Below are positions 1-5,703 of a stretch of DNA of 5,703 nucleotides, one piece after another; the stretch's first letter is position 1; every line of letters begins with the position of its first letter. A program made the translations under genes and the position numbers. The notes beneath the pieces are model-generated. The model ran no database searches. It was not told the DNA's origin and saw only the letters and a list, made by a program, of their open reading frames with translations. The stretch comes from Thermoplasmata archaeon (GTDB taxonomy: Archaea; Thermoplasmatota; Thermoplasmata; Thermoplasmatales; Thermoplasmataceae). The DNA lies in assembly GCA_021850745.1 (NCBI GenBank), contig JAJZKX010000140.1:1-5703 (forward strand). Direction: 5' to 3'.

Positions 1-3000
1 CGTTTCCCTTATACTGGAATCAGCAAGGAGTTTACAGAACCATAAACGACATTAGAAAGAATGGAAAGGATTTCATATTTCTGGAAGGGCCGCCAACTGC
101 AAATGGTGTCCCTCACGTAGGGCACGCCTTAACGCGGGCCATCAAGGATACAGTACTGAGATATAAAACAATGATGGGCTACAACATAAAGCGGAGGGAT
201 GCAGGATGGGACTGCCATGGCCTGCCTGTTGAGCTGGAAGCAGAAAAGAAGTTTGGCTTTAAGAACAAGGCGGACATTGAAAGATATGGTGTGGACAAAT
301 TCAATGAATATTGCAGGGGCAGCGTATTCAAATATGTTGAGGAATGGCTTGAGGTGGATGACAAGCTCGGGTTCTGGATCGATCATGACAATGCTTATGT
401 TACACTGAAAAAGGACTACATGGAAAGTGAATGGTGGGCCCTTAAATCATTATTTGAAAAAGGCATCCTGTACAAAGATTACAGGATCTCCCCTTATTGC
501 CCAAGATGTGGAACAACACTGAGTTCCCACGAACTTGCCCAGGGGTATAAGGACACTAAAGATCTGTCAGTTTATGCGAAATTCAGGCTGGATGATGGAA
601 GATTCGTTCTGGCATGGACGACAACTCCCTGGACCCTTCCTTCCAATATGTTCCTGGCAGTAAATGAGAATGTGGATTACTGCGAGGTAAGCTTCAACAA
701 AGAGTCCTATATAGTTGCAGAGAATCTTGCAAAACCAATATTCCAGGGCAATTTTGAGATAAAAAGAGTCTTCAAGGGGAAAGAGCTCATAGGGCTGAAA
801 TACACAAGGCCAATAGAATTTGTGGAGCTGCCGGAAAATGCATGCGTGATAGTGCATGGAGACCACGTTACTCTTGGCGAGGGTACAGGAATAGTCCATA
901 CAGCACCTGCATTCGGTTCAGAAGACTTTGAGATAGGAAAGCAGAGAAAAGTCAAGATAATAAATCCAGTTAACCTGCAGGGTAAATTTGAATATGAATC
1001 AATGCCATGGAATGGATTGTCGGTTAAAGATGCAGATCTGGAGATAGTCAAATTCCTTAAGGAGAGGAATATGGCACTCAAAAGCGAGAAATATGAGCAT
1101 TCATACCCTTTCTGCTATAGATGCGGAACACCACTTCTCTATTATCCAATCGATGCATGGTTCCTGGGTGTTTCATCTTTCAGGAAGGAACTGGTCGCAA
1201 ACAATGAGAAAATAAACTGGGTGCCAGCGCATATAAAGAGTGGAAGATTTGGAAATTTCATTGAGGAAGCCAAAGACTGGAATCTTTCAAGAAACAGGTA
1301 CTGGGGCACGCCACTCCCGGTGTGGACATGCAAAAATAACCATATGAAAGCCATAGGTTCGGTTGAAGAATTGAAAAAACTGGGCGTGGAAGCAGAACTG
1401 AACGATCTCCACAGGCCTTATGTTGACAACGTAAAATTCAAATGCGACAAGTGCGGAGAAATAATGGAAAGAGAACCTTATGTAATCGATACATGGTTCG
1501 ACTCCGGGTCAGCAACGTACGCTGCCACACATTACCCTTTCAACGGGGAAAAGAAACCTGACATACCGGTTTCATTCGTAACAGAGGGGATAGACCAGAC
1601 AAGAGGATGGTTCTACACACTTCACGTAATAAGCACGCTCCTTTTTGGCTCAAACGCATATGAGAATGTTTTCTGCGCTGAGTTTATACTTGACTCGCAG
1701 GGAAGAAAAATGAGCAAGAGCAAAGGAAACGGCGTTCTGGCGAAAGAATTAATTGAAAAATACGGCCCTGATCCGTCAAGGCTGTTCTTCTACACAACTG
1801 TGCCATGGAAACCCAAGCCTCTTGTTGACAAGGTTGTTAAGGAGGCTGAAACCAAGATTCTCGGCACATTGCTGAATATATACACTTTCTTTGCATCAAA
1901 TGCAAACCTTGACAATTACGATTTTAAGGGACTGACACAATCAGACAATGACCTGGACAGATGGCTTGTTTCAAGAGTCAACACTACCATAGCATCGGTC
2001 AGGAACTCAATGGATGTGTATGAATTCAGCCAGGCACAGTCTCTCATTGGTGATCTTATAGATGACACATCAAATTTCTATCTCAGGCTTTCAAGGAGGA
2101 GATTCTGGGAAAACAGCAATGGCGGAAAGAAGGAAGATGCTTACAGCACCCTGTATTTTGCACTGGAAAGCATATGCAAAATGCTTGCGCCAATAGCTCC
2201 ATTTACGACAGAATTTATATACAGGAAGCTGAATCCTGAGGCCCTCAGTGTCCACGCAGAACTTTTCCCGGAGGTTTCTTACAGCCTGATAGATCAGAAC
2301 CTGGAAAACGAGATGGCCGTATCGAGGAAAGTGCTGGAAGCAGTAAGGAGAGGCAGGCAGGTTGCTTCTATAAAGGGCAGGCAGCCATTGAAAGAGATAC
2401 TCATAGAGGGTTCAAACGTGACAGAAAAAACACTTGTTCCTGTGAGAGAGGAAATCAACTGCGCAAACATAAAATTCATAAATGAGGCTGAGAAGCCAGT
2501 CAAGACGTACCTTAGGCCTGTACTGGGCAAAGTTGCACCTGTACTCAAGGAGAAGATGAAGGAGTTCAATAACTTCATACAGGAAATCAACGACTCGGGC
2601 GAGGCAAAATCATTTTCAAAGGGGACAGGAATTTCCTTTGAAGGTTATGAGTTGCCTGAAGGCTCCGTGGAAATACTTGAAGAAGTATCGCCAAATTACA
2701 CTATGGTCTGTGAAGAAACATTTAACCTGTATATAAACAATGAACTTGACCACGGCCTTGAAGTGCAGGGAATGGCACGTGAGATAATCAGAAGGATACA
2801 GGTAATGAGGAAGGAGATGGACCTGCCCTATGATCAGCACATATTAGTTCAGATGGATGGTGACGAACTGGTGAAGGAGGCTGTGCATGAACTTGAGAAA
2901 ACAATAAGATCAGAAACTCTCAGCGATAAGCTGGAAATCTCAAAAACATTCAGGGAAAATGGCAATTCAATCAGTAAAAACTGGAATATAGACGGCAGGG

Positions 3001-3029
3001 AACTGATGCTGATGATCAGCAAAAATTGA
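1..3029 (+). CDS. ileS: Isoleucyl-tRNA synthetase, archaeal/eukaryal type, 5'-truncated by the window
   Basis: Class I aminoacyl-tRNA synthetase that charges tRNA-Ile in the cytoplasm and hydrolyses mischarged Val-tRNA-Ile. The frame is open from base 3 to a TGA at 3027-3029, giving 1008 visible residues; archaeal IleRS is usually somewhat over 1000, so only about 20 N-terminal residues are missing. Seen, numbered from base 3: HVGH (38-41, the HIGH signature); a CPRC knuckle (166-169); TTTPWTLPSN (206-215) and GIVHTAPAFGSEDFE (296-310) of the CP1 editing domain, with the conserved editing Asp at 308; CYRC (371-374); a C443/H447 and C481-x2-C484 zinc-binding-like cluster; GIDQTRGW (529-536); KMSKS (569-573). 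A helical anticodon-binding domain follows from about 650, and a C-terminal domain includes GLEVQGMAREI (about 918-928). The first in-frame Met (base 171) is not the start, because HVGH lies upstream of it. The gene is intact, without frameshift, and convergent with thiL at zero spacing. The family assignment is secure. Confidence 0.97.
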   Translation, partial: FPLYWNQQGVYRTINDIRKNGKDFIFLEGPPTANGVPHVGHALTRAIKDTVLRYKTMMGYNIKRRDAGWDCHGLPVELEAEKKFGFKNKADIERYGVDKFNEYCRGSVFKYVEEWLEVDDKLGFWIDHDNAYVTLKKDYMESEWWALKSLFEKGILYKDYRISPYCPRCGTTLSSHELAQGYKDTKDLSVYAKFRLDDGRFVLAWTTTPWTLPSNMFLAVNENVDYCEVSFNKESYIVAENLAKPIFQGNFEIKRVFKGKELIGLKYTRPIEFVELPENACVIVHGDHVTLGEGTGIVHTAPAFGSEDFEIGKQRKVKIINPVNLQGKFEYESMPWNGLSVKDADLEIVKFLKERNMALKSEKYEHSYPFCYRCGTPLLYYPIDAWFLGVSSFRKELVANNEKINWVPAHIKSGRFGNFIEEAKDWNLSRNRYWGTPLPVWTCKNNHMKAIGSVEELKKLGVEAELNDLHRPYVDNVKFKCDKCGEIMEREPYVIDTWFDSGSATYAATHYPFNGEKKPDIPVSFVTEGIDQTRGWFYTLHVISTLLFGSNAYENVFCAEFILDSQGRKMSKSKGNGVLAKELIEKYGPDPSRLFFYTTVPWKPKPLVDKVVKEAETKILGTLLNIYTFFASNANLDNYDFKGLTQSDNDLDRWLVSRVNTTIASVRNSMDVYEFSQAQSLIGDLIDDTSNFYLRLSRRRFWENSNGGKKEDAYSTLYFALESICKMLAPIAPFTTEFIYRKLNPEALSVHAELFPEVSYSLIDQNLENEMAVSRKVLEAVRRGRQVASIKGRQPLKEILIEGSNVTEKTLVPVREEINCANIKFINEAEKPVKTYLRPVLGKVAPVLKEKMKEFNNFIQEINDSGEAKSFSKGTGISFEGYELPEGSVEILEEVSPNYTMVCEETFNLYINNELDHGLEVQGMAREIIRRIQVMRKEMDLPYDQHILVQMDGDELVKEAVHELEKTIRSETLSDKLEISKTFRENGNSISKNWNIDGRELMLMISKN
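3021..3025 (-). terminator. Oligo-T run just past thiL
   Basis: On the minus strand, five Ts follow four bases after the thiL stop. Archaeal transcription often ends at short oligo-T runs. The run lies inside the last ileS codons (AGCAAAAAT on the plus strand), so it also serves as coding sequence for ileS. A single T5 is weak evidence. Confidence 0.3.
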
Positions 3030-4004
3030 TCAATTACCAGTCACGTCTTCCCTGTGGGAGAAATGTTCCCAGCCATTTCTGCTTATTTCTTCCCATCTTT
3101 CTCCATCAAAAATTATGTTGTCGCCCTTCCAGGTATTTCCTATGTAGCACACTTCAATGTTATTCTTTTCCATCTCTCTTGAAAACTCTCCGAAATGATC
3201 ATTGTCTATTGTAAAGAGGAGTTCGTAATCCCCGCCAATGTTCATAGAGATTTCCCTCACCGGCACACCTGTCAGCTTGGAGACATTTTCAACAGAACTA
3301 TCAGTTTTAACCTCATGCTCTACAATCCTGAAGCCAATGCCATAGTCGTGCTTCATCTGTGAAAGGCAGCCAAAAAGCCCATCAGAAAGATCCATCATGA
3401 ATTTTGCACCCGATTTGCTTATTGTTTCAGCCACATCAAGCCTTGGCTTAATGTCAAGCATTCTTCTTGAAGATTCCCTGATGTCAATTCCATTCTTGTA
3501 TGAAATGTAAGCTGCGCCGACCTTACCTGCGGAGCCAGTCATGCATAAGATCTGATCCGGTGCAATTTCTGACCTTTTTCTTACAAGCTTTTTCTTCTGT
3601 CTTCCTATGCAGAACCCAACAAATATATTTTCCGCTGTTTCCTTGGTGTCTCCTCCAATATACTCAACACCGTGCTCATTGAGTATGCCTGCCAGCCCTC
3701 TGGAGAATTCGTCAAGGTATTCTATCTCCATATCCTTTTTCAGGTTATAGTTTGCCATAAAGCTTTTCGGAATACCTGCCATCGCCGCTATATCACTCAG
3801 GTTTACAGCACCGAAAAACCTTCCCGCCTCGTATGGAGTTGCAAGTTCAGGAATATGGCTCTTCTCACTTATGGAATCTGTGGTAAACAACAGGTACTCA
3901 TCCTTTAATTCAATCAATGAACAGTCATCCGGGTCCTGCGATATATTTCCGGACGAAAATATTCTTTCTATTATCTTCCGCTCACCCAGATTCCCAAGCT
4001 TCAT
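3030..4004 (-). CDS. thiL: Thiamine-monophosphate kinase ThiL
   Basis: ATP-dependent kinase that converts thiamine phosphate to thiamine diphosphate, the last step of cofactor synthesis; cytoplasmic, of the PurM/AIR synthetase-like fold. At 324 aa it has normal family length. Metal- and nucleotide-binding signatures appear in the expected order: DD at 26-27 after the N-terminal GE-R-I pattern, TTD at 41-43, VNLSDIAAM at 67-75, GGDT at 117-120, TGSAG at 156-160 opening the C-terminal half, MDLSDGL at 204-210, GGDYELLF at 257-264 (many homologues read GEDYELL, so the Glu is Gly here), and a closing GWEHF at 311-315. The ATG shares one base with the TGA of raSEA (TGATG). A GGTGA Shine-Dalgarno at 4012-4016 sits seven bases upstream inside raSEA, which fixes this start and suggests coupled translation. 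The stop lies directly against the ileS stop. Confidence 0.95.
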   Translation of the reverse strand: MKLGNLGERKIIERIFSSGNISQDPDDCSLIELKDEYLLFTTDSISEKSHIPELATPYEAGRFFGAVNLSDIAAMAGIPKSFMANYNLKKDMEIEYLDEFSRGLAGILNEHGVEYIGGDTKETAENIFVGFCIGRQKKKLVRKRSEIAPDQILCMTGSAGKVGAAYISYKNGIDIRESSRRMLDIKPRLDVAETISKSGAKFMMDLSDGLFGCLSQMKHDYGIGFRIVEHEVKTDSSVENVSKLTGVPVREISMNIGGDYELLFTIDNDHFGEFSREMEKNNIEVCYIGNTWKGDNIIFDGERWEEISRNGWEHFSHREDVTGN

Positions 4005-5062
4005 CAGATCTTCACCGAGCCCGCTGAAATCTTTCTTATGAATGAATCCAGATCGTACTGTACTGGAATTCTTGATTCATTCGCCAGATGGGAAAAATAT
4101 TTCCTCTTGTCTCCCCTATCATAATACTCCTGCAATTCCCCGAAATCCTGGCTCAGGGATGCTTTGAAAATAATATTCACAAGTTCCCTGTCATGATCAT
4201 CATTATGGGAACCCCTTTCCCTGTCACCGCCTGTTGGATATGACAATACATCAGCCTGTACATCCTGTGTTTCCAGGAGAACCCTTGCAACGCTCCACAA
4301 CCATGGAGGCCTGTACTCTCCTCTTTTCCACAGTTTTTCTACCAGCGTGTTTTTCTGAATGTTCATGGGGTTAACGGATATGTCAGTTGAATAAGGTGCG
4401 CAGTCTCTTACAGATTTGATTGAATCGAGCACAGCCTCTTCCTCTGGCATGAATGGCGGTTTCAGCAGCAAATAAGATCGTAGTTCTATGTCACTTTTCT
4501 GGAGGACTTTTGCTGCTTTTACAAATTTTGAAAAATTTGTCCCTTTGTTAACCATATTTTTAACAACATAATCGTTTGAGCTTTCAACACCAATGGCAAT
4601 TCTGGTATCTATGCCATAAGATTTCATCTCCTCCATGGTTTTTTCAGTAACATATTCTGTTCTTGATTCAACGAGTATCTTTTCAACTTTATCAGACATC
4701 CTCTTCATGAAATAATCAAAAGCTTCCTTTGGCACCTCTCTTCTGTCAAGGAAACTTCCCGATGTGAAAATTTTGAGTATCTTTGTATTTTCCATGAAAT
4801 CATAAGCCTTGTCTATCTGCGTCTTCAGATTGCCCACCCCAACATTTGTATTTACATCGTTAAAATATCCGCACATAGAGCACGAGGAGAAATCATACCA
4901 TGAACATCCTCTTGTCCTGAATATTACAACAGTGGTAGGTTCGGGCTTGCCTCTAAGCCTGTCCATTTCATTCCACATTGAAACGGGGCTGTTCCTGTCG
5001 GTCTCCCGTTCCCTGGATGGCATCAGGGTTTTTACCTCAGCTGCCAGTTCTCTATTTATCAT
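4004..5062 (-). CDS. raSEA: Archaeosine synthase radical SAM subunit (RaSEA, TIGR01210-type)
   Basis: Radical SAM protein of 352 aa. In the studied archaeal system RaSEA works with ArcS: ArcS attaches lysine to preQ0 at position 15 of tRNA, and RaSEA cleaves the adduct to leave the formamidine of archaeosine (G+). Seen: RTRGCSWYDFSSCSMCGY near residues 49-66, with cluster cysteines C53, C61 and C64. This CX7CX2C spacing departs from the canonical CX3CX2C but, as I recall it, is typical of this family. Further strand-end motifs of the radical SAM barrel are TSGSFLD (100-106), VESRTEYV (131-138), IGVESSND (157-164) and YLLLKPP (197-203). RPPWLWS (251-257) and YPTGGDRERGSHN (275-287) match the family's C-terminal half. 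Where I expect HNCxxCD, this protein reads HNDDHD (286-291). It is the first gene of a unit with thiL. Start ATG at 5062 is preceded closely by GGGGTG. A more distant Elp3/MiaB-like radical SAM role is the alternative. Confidence 0.82.
   Translation of the reverse strand: MINRELAAEVKTLMPSRERETDRNSPVSMWNEMDRLRGKPEPTTVVIFRTRGCSWYDFSSCSMCGYFNDVNTNVGVGNLKTQIDKAYDFMENTKILKIFTSGSFLDRREVPKEAFDYFMKRMSDKVEKILVESRTEYVTEKTMEEMKSYGIDTRIAIGVESSNDYVVKNMVNKGTNFSKFVKAAKVLQKSDIELRSYLLLKPPFMPEEEAVLDSIKSVRDCAPYSTDISVNPMNIQKNTLVEKLWKRGEYRPPWLWSVARVLLETQDVQADVLSYPTGGDRERGSHNDDHDRELVNIIFKASLSQDFGELQEYYDRGDKRKYFSHLANESRIPVQYDLDSFIRKISAGSVKI
4012..4016 (-). promoter_or_regulatory. Shine-Dalgarno site for thiL inside raSEA
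   Basis: On the minus strand the bases read GGTGA, complementary to the archaeal 16S rRNA 3' end, with seven bases to the thiL ATG. It lies within the last codons of raSEA and supports both the thiL start and translational coupling through the TGATG overlap. Confidence 0.75.
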
Positions 5063-5065
5063 TTA

Positions 5066-5071
5066 CACCCC
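5066..5071 (-). promoter_or_regulatory. Ribosome binding site of raSEA
   Basis: Minus-strand GGGGTG lies three bases upstream of the raSEA ATG. The spacing is short, but the GGTG core is the archaeal Shine-Dalgarno core. It supports the start at 5062 and implies a leadered transcript for the raSEA-thiL unit. Confidence 0.5.
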
Positions 5072-5090
5072 ATGTCCATGATTCAGTTAA

Positions 5091-5108
5091 GTTTTATGAT
5101 TTAATTTT
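5091..5108 (-). promoter_or_regulatory. Candidate TATA region for the raSEA-thiL unit
   Basis: The minus strand is A/T-rich here (AAAATTAAATCATAAAAC). A box centred near 5102 would place transcription start near 5076, giving a leader of about 15 bases that retains the GGGGTG site. The exact box is uncertain because two overlapping AT-rich candidates exist. Confidence 0.35.
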
Positions 5109-5143
5109 CATCAACCTGAACGCACATAGATTTTCCCGGCCCT

Positions 5144-5161
5144 TATTAAAAATATTTTTAA
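5144..5161 (+). promoter_or_regulatory. TATA/BRE region of rps17e
   Basis: An A-rich stretch followed by TATTTTTAA (5153-5161) is centred about 29 bases upstream of the rps17e ATG. That is close to the usual archaeal TATA-to-start distance for a leaderless mRNA, and the lack of any GGTG motif before the ATG agrees. Inferred from spacing and composition only. Confidence 0.55.
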
Positions 5162-5185
5162 GCTAGTTGACATATCCCCAGATAT

Positions 5186-5419
5186 ATGGGAAGCATCAGG
5201 CCACAATATGTAAAAAAGATTGCAATAGATCTTGCAAGTTCCAAGCCAGAATTATTTTCAGAAAATTTCCACAAAAACAAGGAAGTACTTAAAACAGTCA
5301 TCGCAGGGGCCTCAAAAAAGGACTTCAATGAAATAACCGGATATGCAACGAGATACATGATCAAAAAGAGGCACAGGGCAGAAAAGGAAGCAGAATTTAC
5401 CGGTGAAGTTGTAGAGTAA
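5186..5419 (+). CDS. rps17e: 30S ribosomal protein S17e
   Basis: Small-subunit ribosomal protein of the archaeal/eukaryal-only S17e family, 77 aa. The sequence follows the family from its start: MGSIRPQYVKKIA (matching the usual MGxVRxxxVKRxA), then LFSENFHKNKEVL (matching FxxDFxxNKxxV) and ITGYATRYMIKKR (matching IAGYxTRLxKR). It carries about 15 residues beyond the usual end of the core, an acidic tail rich in Glu (EKEAEFTGEVVE), so it is slightly longer than many archaeal homologues. No GGTG-like ribosome binding site precedes the ATG. A T/A-rich box ends about 24 bases upstream, so a leaderless transcript is likely. It is transcribed divergently from raSEA, and the hyfC-like gene follows after 79 bases in the same direction. 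Confidence 0.93.
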   Translation: MGSIRPQYVKKIAIDLASSKPELFSENFHKNKEVLKTVIAGASKKDFNEITGYATRYMIKKRHRAEKEAEFTGEVVE

Positions 5420-5423
5420 TTGC

Positions 5424-5437
5424 CATAGAAGGCTATG
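5424..5437 (+). repeat. Small hairpin just after the rps17e stop
   Basis: CATAG (5424-5428) and CTATG (5433-5437) form a 5-base-pair stem with an AAGG loop, four bases past the rps17e TAA. Its right arm shares base 5437 with the larger inverted repeat, so the two full stems cannot form together. It may protect the rps17e 3' end; it is short enough to be chance. Confidence 0.35.
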
Positions 5438-5473
5438 ACGTTAGCCTTTAAACGCCCTCCGGCTGATAACGTC
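5437..5473. repeat. Inverted repeat between rps17e and hyfC-like gene
   Basis: GACGTTA (5437-5443) and TAACGTC (5467-5473) are perfect 7-base inverted copies whose centres lie 30 bases apart. An inner pair, AGCC (5443-5446) and GGCT (5461-5464), extends the RNA form to 6 + 4 base pairs with a three-base bulge (GAT) and a 14-base loop. It could be a DNA operator or an RNA hairpin; no T-run follows, so it is not an obvious intrinsic terminator. Confidence 0.6.
5447..5452 (+). promoter_or_regulatory. Possible TATA box of the hyfC-like gene
   Basis: TTTAAA lies about 49 bases upstream of the hyfC-like ATG and would put transcription start near 5475, leaving a leader of roughly 24 bases that includes the AGGT site at 5486-5489. 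The box sits between the arms of an inverted repeat. Weak evidence; read-through from rps17e is the alternative. Confidence 0.3.
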
Positions 5474-5498
5474 TGACATTAAATCAGGTAGAATTTGC

Positions 5499-5703
5499 AT
5501 GGATGTTCAGCTCGGAGAGACTATAATTCAGATATTTGGAGTGTTATTTTTAGCTCCTTTAGTCGCAGGAATTTATGAAAATCTAAAAGCCAAAACCGAA
5601 TTCAGGCATGGGCCAAGCATTTTCCAGCCATATTATGATCTTGCCAAATACCTGCGTAAGGAGAAGACATCAACTTATGGCACAAATCTTCTGTATCGCT
5701 GGG
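5499..5703 (+). CDS. hyfC: HyfC/EchB-like membrane subunit (NuoH family), 3'-truncated by the window
   Basis: Start of an integral membrane protein of the complex I subunit 1 family, here 68 codons of what is usually about 300. NuoH/HyfC/EchB proteins anchor the peripheral redox arm to the membrane and form part of the quinone or proton-path interface. Seen: one hydrophobic segment at about residues 9-26 (IIQIFGVLFLAPLVAGIY), then LKAKTEFRHGPSIFQPYYDL (29-48) and KYLRKEK (50-56). That block matches the family signature R-x-GPS-x-x-QPYxDLxK-x-x-x-KE. The absence of the VGPFG insertion found in true NuoH favours the hydrogenase-4/formate hydrogenlyase/Ech branch. The ATG at 5499 follows a weak AGGT nine bases upstream; the frame upstream offers no better ATG close by. 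Whether the complex is a real hydrogenase or a related enzyme depends on large-subunit cysteines outside the window. Confidence 0.82.
   Translation, partial: MDVQLGETIIQIFGVLFLAPLVAGIYENLKAKTEFRHGPSIFQPYYDLAKYLRKEKTSTYGTNLLYRW

Noticed and set aside
707..1081. 124-codon minus-strand ORF inside ileS
   Set aside because: It runs opposite a strongly conserved synthetase region (CP1 editing domain); the composition is that of a reverse-frame shadow.
171..3029. ATG at 171 as the true start of ileS
   Set aside because: The same frame is open to base 3 and encodes the essential HVGH signature at 114-125, so the start lies outside the window.
3026..3214. Small plus-strand ORF following ileS
   Set aside because: It lies wholly opposite thiL coding sequence, has no ribosome binding site or recognisable motif, and matches expectation for a shadow frame.
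4809..5081. 90-codon plus-strand ORF over the raSEA 5' end
   Set aside because: It is antisense to the radical SAM cysteine motif region, with no start signal or known domain.
5171..5190. CCCA/TGGG and CATAT/ATATG inverted pairs around the rps17e start
   Set aside because: Stems of four to five bases in AT-rich DNA are expected by chance, and a leaderless mRNA would not contain the left arms.
5158..5364. 68-codon minus-strand ORF over rps17e
   Set aside because: It is antisense to a clear S17e gene, and its hydrophobic look comes from the reverse frame of Lys- and Glu-rich codons.
1..5703. CRISPR array, insertion sequence, tRNA/rRNA gene or defence system
   Set aside because: No regularly spaced repeats, transposase motifs, cloverleaf-like sequence or defence-protein signatures were seen; the genes are core housekeeping functions.

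Overview
The window looks like a stretch of archaeal chromosome, most likely from a Thermoplasmata-type (Thermoplasmatales-like) euryarchaeon. The reasons are an archaeal/eukaryal-type isoleucyl-tRNA synthetase, ribosomal protein S17e (absent from bacteria), a RaSEA-type radical SAM protein of archaeosine synthesis, GGTGA-type ribosome binding sites, AT-rich TATA boxes and a gene that looks leaderless. The genus cannot be fixed by reading alone.

Layout, left to right. Bases 1-3029 (+) hold nearly all of ileS; only roughly the first 20 codons lie outside the window. Bases 3030-5062 (-) hold a tight two-gene unit read right to left: raSEA (archaeosine synthase radical SAM subunit) followed by thiL (thiamine-monophosphate kinase), joined by a one-base TGATG stop/start overlap. 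The stops of ileS and thiL abut with no gap and together form the palindrome TGATCA. Bases 5063-5185 are a divergent promoter region between raSEA (-) and rps17e (+, 5186-5419). Bases 5420-5498 form a short spacer with an inverted repeat around a TATA-like hexamer, followed by the first 68 codons of a NuoH/HyfC/EchB-family membrane subunit (5499 to the edge).

Three of the five genes serve translation: ileS charges tRNA-Ile, RaSEA completes archaeosine at tRNA position 15, and S17e belongs to the small ribosomal subunit. ThiL is a cofactor enzyme that rides in the raSEA transcript. The partial gene at the right edge may open an energy-converting, membrane-bound hydrogenase-related or complex I-like operon continuing outside the window.

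No mobile element, CRISPR array, tRNA or rRNA gene, or clearly new system is visible. The most curious non-coding element is the inverted repeat upstream of the hyfC-like gene. The most curious protein detail is the apparent replacement of a late cysteine pair in RaSEA.
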